A program made the position numbers and the translations under genes. Below are positions 59,609 through 64,000 of a stretch of 64,000 nt of DNA, one piece after another; position 1 is the stretch's first letter, and every line of letters begins with the position of its first letter. The notes beneath the pieces are model-generated. The model ran no database searches. It was not told the origin of the DNA and worked only from the letters and a program-made list of their open reading frames with translations. The stretch is taken from contig DASWNP010000046.1 of NCBI GenBank assembly GCA_036399175.1, forward strand, positions 262,127-326,126. The letters run 5' to 3'. Origin of the DNA: DASWNP01 sp036399175. Lineage in GTDB: Bacteria; Acidobacteriota; Blastocatellia; Pyrinomonadales; Pyrinomonadaceae.

Positions 59609-60663
59609 TTCTCCTTCTGATACGGCAGCCCCAGTGCGCGCGGAGCGCGGGAGAGACCGATGAAGCCCGCGAGCACGACTATCGTCAGTAGATATGGCAC
59701 GATTTGGATAAATTGAACGGGAAGTTGAACAGCTGTGTTCTCACGCAGGGCCGTTGTAAGATACAGCACAAGCCAGACAGCGCCGGACAGCGCAGCTGCA
59801 ATCATCAATTGCATTGACAGCGCCAGTTTTCTCAAGCGAGTCTGTCGCACCACAAACCACGCAATAAAAAAGAGCGCGAGAGCAACGGCAATACGTATCA
59901 CCATCATCGACACCGGCACACCCTGCAACTGAATTGACAGCGCCTCGGCGAAGCCGAACAGAAGGCACGCGAGCATCGTCTGGACGGGTCGCCACTTGCC
60001 GAAGATGAGCGCCGCGAGCGCGATGAAGCCGCGCCCCGCCGTCATGTTGCGCGTAAACAGCGACGCCTGTCCGATTGAGAGATATGCTCCGCCGATGGCC
60101 GCCAGAGCGCCGCTCAGAAGCACTCCCGTATAGCGTATCCGCGCCACACTCACGCCCGCCGCGTCCGCCGCCTCCGGGTTCTCTCCGACCGCGCGCAGAC
60201 GCAGGCCGAACGGCGTGCGGTAGAGCACGTACCACGTCAGAGGAACGAGCGCAAACGCGATGACGATGGGCGCAACCTGCATCAAATTGGCTCTCGGAAT
60301 CTGCGGCGTCGCGCCCGTCGAATCGAAGAGCGCGCCGCTCAGAAGCGCGGGCACGCCGAGGAACAGAATGTTAATCGCCGTCCCGCTCACCACCTGATCG
60401 GCCTTGAAGCGGATGCACGCCAGCGCGTGAATCGCCGCCACCGCGACGCCCGCCCCGATTCCTGCCAGCAGTCCTAGCCAGGGATTCTTCGCATAGTGCG
60501 TCACCGTCGCCGCCGTGAACGCCCCGGCCAGCATCAACCCTTCGAGCGCGATGTTGATGACGCCCGAACGCTCCGAATACAGACCGCCCAGCGCCGCCAA
60601 AAGCAGAGGCGTCGCCAACCTCACGGTCGAGTAGATAATCGACAGGCTGAAGATTTCGTTCAT
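59605..60663 (-). CDS. Nucleoside-type ABC transporter permease
   Basis: 352 residues, about 9-10 hydrophobic segments (LATPLLLAALGGLYSERSGV; GLLAGIGAGVAVAAIHALAC). The signature around GLYSERSGVINIALEGLMLAGAF is that of RbsC-type permeases of the BmpC/NupQ branch. With the second permease at 61232 and the double ATPase at 62433 it forms one importer. The substrate-binding lipoprotein gene, expected near, is not inside the window. Confidence 0.87.
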   Translation of the reverse strand: MNEIFSLSIIYSTVRLATPLLLAALGGLYSERSGVINIALEGLMLAGAFTAATVTHYAKNPWLGLLAGIGAGVAVAAIHALACIRFKADQVVSGTAINILFLGVPALLSGALFDSTGATPQIPRANLMQVAPIVIAFALVPLTWYVLYRTPFGLRLRAVGENPEAADAAGVSVARIRYTGVLLSGALAAIGGAYLSIGQASLFTRNMTAGRGFIALAALIFGKWRPVQTMLACLLFGFAEALSIQLQGVPVSMMVIRIAVALALFFIAWFVVRQTRLRKLALSMQLMIAAALSGAVWLVLYLTTALRENTAVQLPVQFIQIVPYLLTIVVLAGFIGLSRAPRALGLPYQKEK

Positions 60664-60699
60664 GTCAAAGCTATCAAGAGTTCGAGTTCAGGTTCAATT

Positions 60700-61170
60700 T
60701 CAGAGAATGCCCGGCTCTCGTTCAACCTCCGCCCTGTTCCGTTCTTCGACTTCCGTCCAGCGCTTCAATAATTGACGCAGCTTGGGCAAGTAGTCTTTAG
60801 CGTCGGGGACGCGCATGACGAGGCGCTCAAGCTGCATGAGGTAATGCGGGACGCCGAAGATGGCGCGCACGTCGGCGAGGAAGGGTTCGAGCTTGGCATA
60901 GACGGCCATGTGCTCGGTGTTGGCTTCGAGGAACATCTTTTCGTCGATGCCGCCGTTGTTGACGAGCGAGGCGGCGGTGTCCCAGTAAGACGTGACCATC
61001 CGATACTGCGCGCTCTCGTGATAGCCGCCGCGCATCAGGTTGACAATCTCTTCGGCGCTCTGCGGGTTGAACTCCGAGGCGAACCAGGCGCGCGCGCGCC
61101 TGAACGTCTCTTCACGTCGCAGCTCATACAGCTTGAGAATGACGATGGCGTCCTGTTGTTTATCACTCAT
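60700..61170 (-). CDS. Unknown soluble protein inside the importer operon
   Basis: 156 residues, predicted helical, no membrane segment. Sequence pieces: IVILKLYELRREETFRRARA, then YHESAQYRMVTSYWDTAASL and a C-terminal coil of charged helices (LPKLRQLLKRWTEVEERNRA). I do not recognise the family. It is between the two permease genes on the same strand (37 bp and 61 bp gaps), so it is probably expressed with the importer. It could modulate transporter activity or a linked enzyme; there is no direct evidence. Confidence 0.65.
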   Translation of the reverse strand: MSDKQQDAIVILKLYELRREETFRRARAWFASEFNPQSAEEIVNLMRGGYHESAQYRMVTSYWDTAASLVNNGGIDEKMFLEANTEHMAVYAKLEPFLADVRAIFGVPHYLMQLERLVMRVPDAKDYLPKLRQLLKRWTEVEERNRAEVEREPGIL

Positions 61171-61231
61171 CCGTTAGAGTCCTCCTCGAAACATCAGACG
61201 CGAAATCAGGTCAGGCACGCCGCCGCGTCCC

Positions 61232-62350
61232 TCAGACCTTCGAGCGACGGAGCAGGCTGAATCTACCGAGCGAGCCGCGAAACAGCGCCTCGGCGGCGAC
61301 GAAGAGAATCACCAGAGCTTGAAGCACGAGCACCAAATCTTTCGAGACGCGGTCGGTGAAAATATCGACGAAGAGGCCGCCGCGAATCAGCGCGCCGAAC
61401 AGGAGCGCCGCCAAAAGCACGCCGACCGGATGATTGCGCCCCAAAAGCGCGACCGCGATGCCGCCGAAACCGTAGCTCACCACGCCGCCCGAAAAGCCTT
61501 GAAAGAAACGGTAGCGATAACCGAGCACTTCGTTGATGCCGACCATCCCGGCGAGCGCGCCCGACACAGCCATCGCCAGCACAATCTGTTTTTTGACCGA
61601 GATGCCGCCATACTCTGCGGCGGTCGGGTTCGAGCCCGTCGCGCGTATCTCGTAGCCCCACTTCGTCCGCCAGAGAAAGATGTAGACGACGACGCAGGCC
61701 ACGAGCGCGAGGATGAAGGCGAGATTGAGCGGGATGCGCTCGGGGAAACCGGGGATGAACTCTCCGAGGCGCGGCAGGTGCGCGTTTGCGCCCGCGACTG
61801 CGCCCTCCGCGCCGCCCGCCGCCGCCGGACGCCCGATAGGCACGGTCTGCATAATGGGATCGCCCGCCGTCTTGTAGTGATACTGCGTGAAGTAGCCCGT
61901 GATGGCGACGGCGACGAAGTTGAGCATGATGGTGTTGATGACTTCGTGCGAGCCGAAGCGCGCCTTCAGGACGCCCGGTATCGCGCCCCACACGCCGCCC
62001 GCCAGCATCGCCGCCAGACACGCAAGCGGAATCAAAATCCACCCCGGCAGATTCGCAAACGTGATGCCGACCCACGCCGTCACGAACGCCGCGACGTACA
62101 ACTGCCCTTCAGCGCCGATGTTCAGCAACCCGCAGCGAAAGGCGACGGCCACCGCGAGCCCCGTGAAAATCAGAGGCGTCGCGTAAAAGAGCGTGTAGCC
62201 GATGCCGTCAGGCCACGAAAGGGCGCTACCGATGAGCAGCCTGTACGTCTCGAAAGGGTCGTCGCCAATCAACAACACGACAATCCCGCCGACGACGAAC
62301 GCCGCCACGACGGCGATAAGCGGAAACAGCAATTCTCGCAGTAGCCTCAT
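61232..62350 (-). CDS. Nucleoside-type ABC transporter permease, second subunit
   Basis: 372 residues from ATG 62350 (MRLLRELLFPLIAVVAAFVV). The longer frame to 62422 begins inside a repeat arm. Many membrane helices; PLIFTGLAVAVAFRCGLLNI and YAFITGYFTQYHYKTAG-like stretches are typical of the BmpB/NupP permease branch. Complements the permease at 59605. An insert of about 20 residues rich in Ala/Gly (IGRPAAAGGAEGAVAGANAH) lies in one loop. Confidence 0.87.
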   Translation of the reverse strand: MRLLRELLFPLIAVVAAFVVGGIVVLLIGDDPFETYRLLIGSALSWPDGIGYTLFYATPLIFTGLAVAVAFRCGLLNIGAEGQLYVAAFVTAWVGITFANLPGWILIPLACLAAMLAGGVWGAIPGVLKARFGSHEVINTIMLNFVAVAITGYFTQYHYKTAGDPIMQTVPIGRPAAAGGAEGAVAGANAHLPRLGEFIPGFPERIPLNLAFILALVACVVVYIFLWRTKWGYEIRATGSNPTAAEYGGISVKKQIVLAMAVSGALAGMVGINEVLGYRYRFFQGFSGGVVSYGFGGIAVALLGRNHPVGVLLAALLFGALIRGGLFVDIFTDRVSKDLVLVLQALVILFVAAEALFRGSLGRFSLLRRSKV

Positions 62351-62356
62351 AATTTT

Positions 62357-62445
62357 AATGATGAATGCGGAATGCGGAATGCGGAATGAAAAGACAAAAG
62401 CAATTAGCCTTTCATTCATCATTCATCATTCATCATTCCGCATTT
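62357..62445. repeat. Heptamer inverted-array element HP15 (ATPase-permease spacer)
   Basis: Left arm 62357-62391: AATGATG, AATGCGG three times, AATGAAA. Right arm 62413-62445: CATTCAT three times, CATTCCG, CATTT. The ATPase stop (62433-62435) is in the right arm and the permease start is 7 bp past the left arm. Same unit family as HP1, HP4 and HP5. Confidence 0.9.
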
Positions 62446-63959
62446 CCTTTGCTTCCTCCGGTCATCAACAGACCGATTTCTTCGTTGGTGGCGCTGCGCG
62501 GGTCAACCTCGCCGACGATGCGACCCTCGTGGATGACGAGCAGGCGGTCGGCGAGCGCCGTCACTTCTTCCAGCTCGGCGGAGACTAAGAGGACGGCGCA
62601 GCCCGCGTCGCGCAAATCGACGAGCTTGCGATGAATGAACTCGATGGCTCCGATGTCAACGCCGCGCGTCGGCTGCGCGACGAGCAGCAGCCTGGGCTCG
62701 ATGTCCAGCTCACGACCGATGATGAGCTTCTGCTGATTGCCGCCTGAAAGAGCGCGAGCCGGAAGCTCAGGGTTGGCCGGGCGCACGTCGAAGTCTCTGA
62801 CAATCTGCTCGGCGCGGCGGCGGATGGCCTTCGTATCGAGCAGCACGTCGGCGGGCGGCGCGACCGTCGGCCTTCGATAGTGAACGCCGAGGATGGAGTT
62901 TTCGCTGAGGTCGAAGTCGAGAAGCAGCCCGCGTCGATGTCGATTTTCGGGAATGTGCGCGATGCCCTGCTCGCGGCTCGACTTCGGATTGATGCGCGCC
63001 ATTCTCTGCCCCTTGAACTCTATCTCGCCGCTCAAAGACGCGGGTGCAACCAGTCCCGCCAGCGCCTCTATCAGCTCCGTCTGCCCGTTGCCCTCGACGC
63101 CCGCGATGCCGACAATCTCTCCGGCTCTCACGTCGAACGACACGCCATCGACGCGCCGCGAGCCGTCGCGCGCCGTGACCGTCAAATCGCGCACGCTCAG
63201 GACGGTTTCCCCGACGCTCGCCTCCGGCTTCTCGATACGCAGCAAAACGTCGCGCCCCACCATCAGGCGCGCAAGCTCTGCCGCGTTCGTCTCGCTCGTC
63301 CGCAGGCGACCGACCACGCGCCCGTCTCGCATCACGGTCACGTCGTCGGAAATCGCCAGCACTTCGGAGAGCTTGTGTGTGATGATGACGACCGTCTTGC
63401 CCTGCTCGCGCATGCGCCGCAGAATGGCGAAAAACTCTTCGACCTCCTGCGGCGTGAGAACCGCCGTCGGCTCGTCGAGAATCAAAAGGCGCGCGTGCCT
63501 GTAGAGCGCCTTCAGAAGCTCGACGCGCTGCTGCTGCCCGACCGACAGGTCTTCAACCTCGGCGTGCGGATTGACCGATAGCTTGAACTCTTCCGAGAGC
63601 GCGCGTATCTCCGCAGCCGCCTTCGACAAATCGAGCGAGACAGCCGCGCCCGGCTCCGCACCGAGCACGATGTTCTCCGCCACCGTCATCGTCTCCACCA
63701 GCATGAAGTGCTGGTGAACCATCCCGACCCCCAGAGCGATAGCATCATGCGGCGACGCGATGCGGCGCACCTCTCCGTCAATCAGAATGTCGCCGCTATC
63801 AGCCGTATAGAATCCATAAGCAATGCGCATCGCGGTCGATTTCCCCGCGCCGTTCTCGCCCACGATGGCATGAATCGTCCCCGGCTCGACCCTGATACTC
63901 ACACGGTCGTTCGCCAGCACGTCTCCGAAGCGTTTGGTAATGTCTCTTAGCTCAAGCAT
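62433..63959 (-). CDS. Nucleoside/sugar ABC importer ATPase, double domain
   Basis: 508 residues with two ABC modules, as in RbsA/BmpO/YufO importers. First module: Walker A GENGAGKSTAM, signature LSVGQQQRVELLKAL, Walker B LLILDEPTAVLT. Second: GVEGNGQTELIEAL in place of a perfect Walker A, and ALSGGNQQKLIIGREL, LLLVAQPTRGVDI. The altered second Walker A is usual for this family. It powers import of nucleosides with the two permeases. Confidence 0.93.
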   Translation of the reverse strand: MLELRDITKRFGDVLANDRVSIRVEPGTIHAIVGENGAGKSTAMRIAYGFYTADSGDILIDGEVRRIASPHDAIALGVGMVHQHFMLVETMTVAENIVLGAEPGAAVSLDLSKAAAEIRALSEEFKLSVNPHAEVEDLSVGQQQRVELLKALYRHARLLILDEPTAVLTPQEVEEFFAILRRMREQGKTVVIITHKLSEVLAISDDVTVMRDGRVVGRLRTSETNAAELARLMVGRDVLLRIEKPEASVGETVLSVRDLTVTARDGSRRVDGVSFDVRAGEIVGIAGVEGNGQTELIEALAGLVAPASLSGEIEFKGQRMARINPKSSREQGIAHIPENRHRRGLLLDFDLSENSILGVHYRRPTVAPPADVLLDTKAIRRRAEQIVRDFDVRPANPELPARALSGGNQQKLIIGRELDIEPRLLLVAQPTRGVDIGAIEFIHRKLVDLRDAGCAVLLVSAELEEVTALADRLLVIHEGRIVGEVDPRSATNEEIGLLMTGGSKGNAE

Positions 63960-63962
63960 AAA

Positions 63963-64000
63963 GTTAGGGGTTGGGGGTCAGGGGTTGGGGGTTAGGGAAG
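63963..64000. repeat. Heptamer array, left arm of a further element (cut by window end)
   Basis: Units GGGGTTG, GGGGTCA, GGGGTTG, GGGGTTA run from just past the ATPase start to the window edge. Position and unit size match the other elements; the opposite arm would lie outside. Confidence 0.7.

Noticed and set aside
61319..62344. Plus-strand frame of 341 codons opposite the importer permease
   Set aside because: The translation is arginine/histidine-rich, with no hydrophobic core; the minus strand is a clear permease.

Overview
The window looks like a high-GC chromosome of the phylum Acidobacteriota, most likely class Blastocatellia. This is inferred from gene content and style (many Ser/Thr-kinase, zinc-ribbon, TonB-type and DUF3108-type secreted proteins; AAG-GAG ribosome sites), not from a marker-gene comparison. 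Gene density is high. Most of the window is housekeeping and housekeeping-like operons, broken by one AT-richer accessory island at about 33.7-39.1 kb.

Layout. 0-4 kb: end of a Clp-type AAA+ ATPase, a HEAT-repeat protein coupled to a small gene, and a membrane DnaJ-domain protein. 4.2-9.8 kb: pepA, smpB, gpsA, plsY, cinA. 9.9-18.5 kb: zinc-ribbon membrane protein, Ser/Thr kinase, membrane protein, a LeuB/tartrate-dehydrogenase-family enzyme, a ClpX-like ATPase, UspA, an M28/glutaminyl-cyclase-like peptidase and a 2Fe-2S ferredoxin. 18.7-20.4 kb: a Fur-family regulator, a tRNA-Leu(UAA) gene split by a 245-nt group I intron, and two small proteins. 20.5-27 kb: sulfur and cysteine genes (a fused sulfur carrier/E1/rhodanese, a secreted protein, a JAMM protease, CysM, a cystathionine-synthase-family enzyme) and a 1-Cys peroxiredoxin. 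27.2-30.3 kb: a glycine-zipper secreted protein behind a sigma-54-type promoter, a cluster of hairpins and a TPR protein. 30.4-33.6 kb: pyrR-pyrB-pyrC with an intrinsic terminator between pyrR and pyrB. 33.7-39.1 kb: decayed island with a CHAT-caspase fragment, an IS4-type element carrying a nested IS982-type element, a DUF4062 protein, a 5'-truncated TIR/deoxyribosyltransferase-like gene and an orphan gene. 39.2-44.9 kb: acyl-CoA synthetase/ACP/acyltransferase fusion, pyrD, pyrF and a hydrolase. 44.9-50 kb: a DUF3108 protein and feoA-feoB-feoC-like genes behind a promoter with an overlapping palindrome. 50-55.7 kb: secreted lamin-tail and TonB-type proteins, an exported amidohydrolase and a PsiE-like protein. 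55.7-64 kb: nucleoside salvage (cdd, udk, purine nucleoside phosphorylase), a UbiB-type kinase and a nucleoside-type ABC importer.

The most unusual signal is genome-architectural. At 16 short spacers between co-directional genes, plus one cut by the window edge, there is an inverted pair of short tandem arrays. Sixteen of these arrays have a 7-base unit and one has an 8-base unit. Each locus has its own unit sequence, the two arms match each other within a locus, and the upstream gene's stop codon lies in or within about 25 bp of the first arm. This resembles the heptanucleotide short tandem repeats known from cyanobacteria, but arranged as sequence-divergent palindromes at gene ends.
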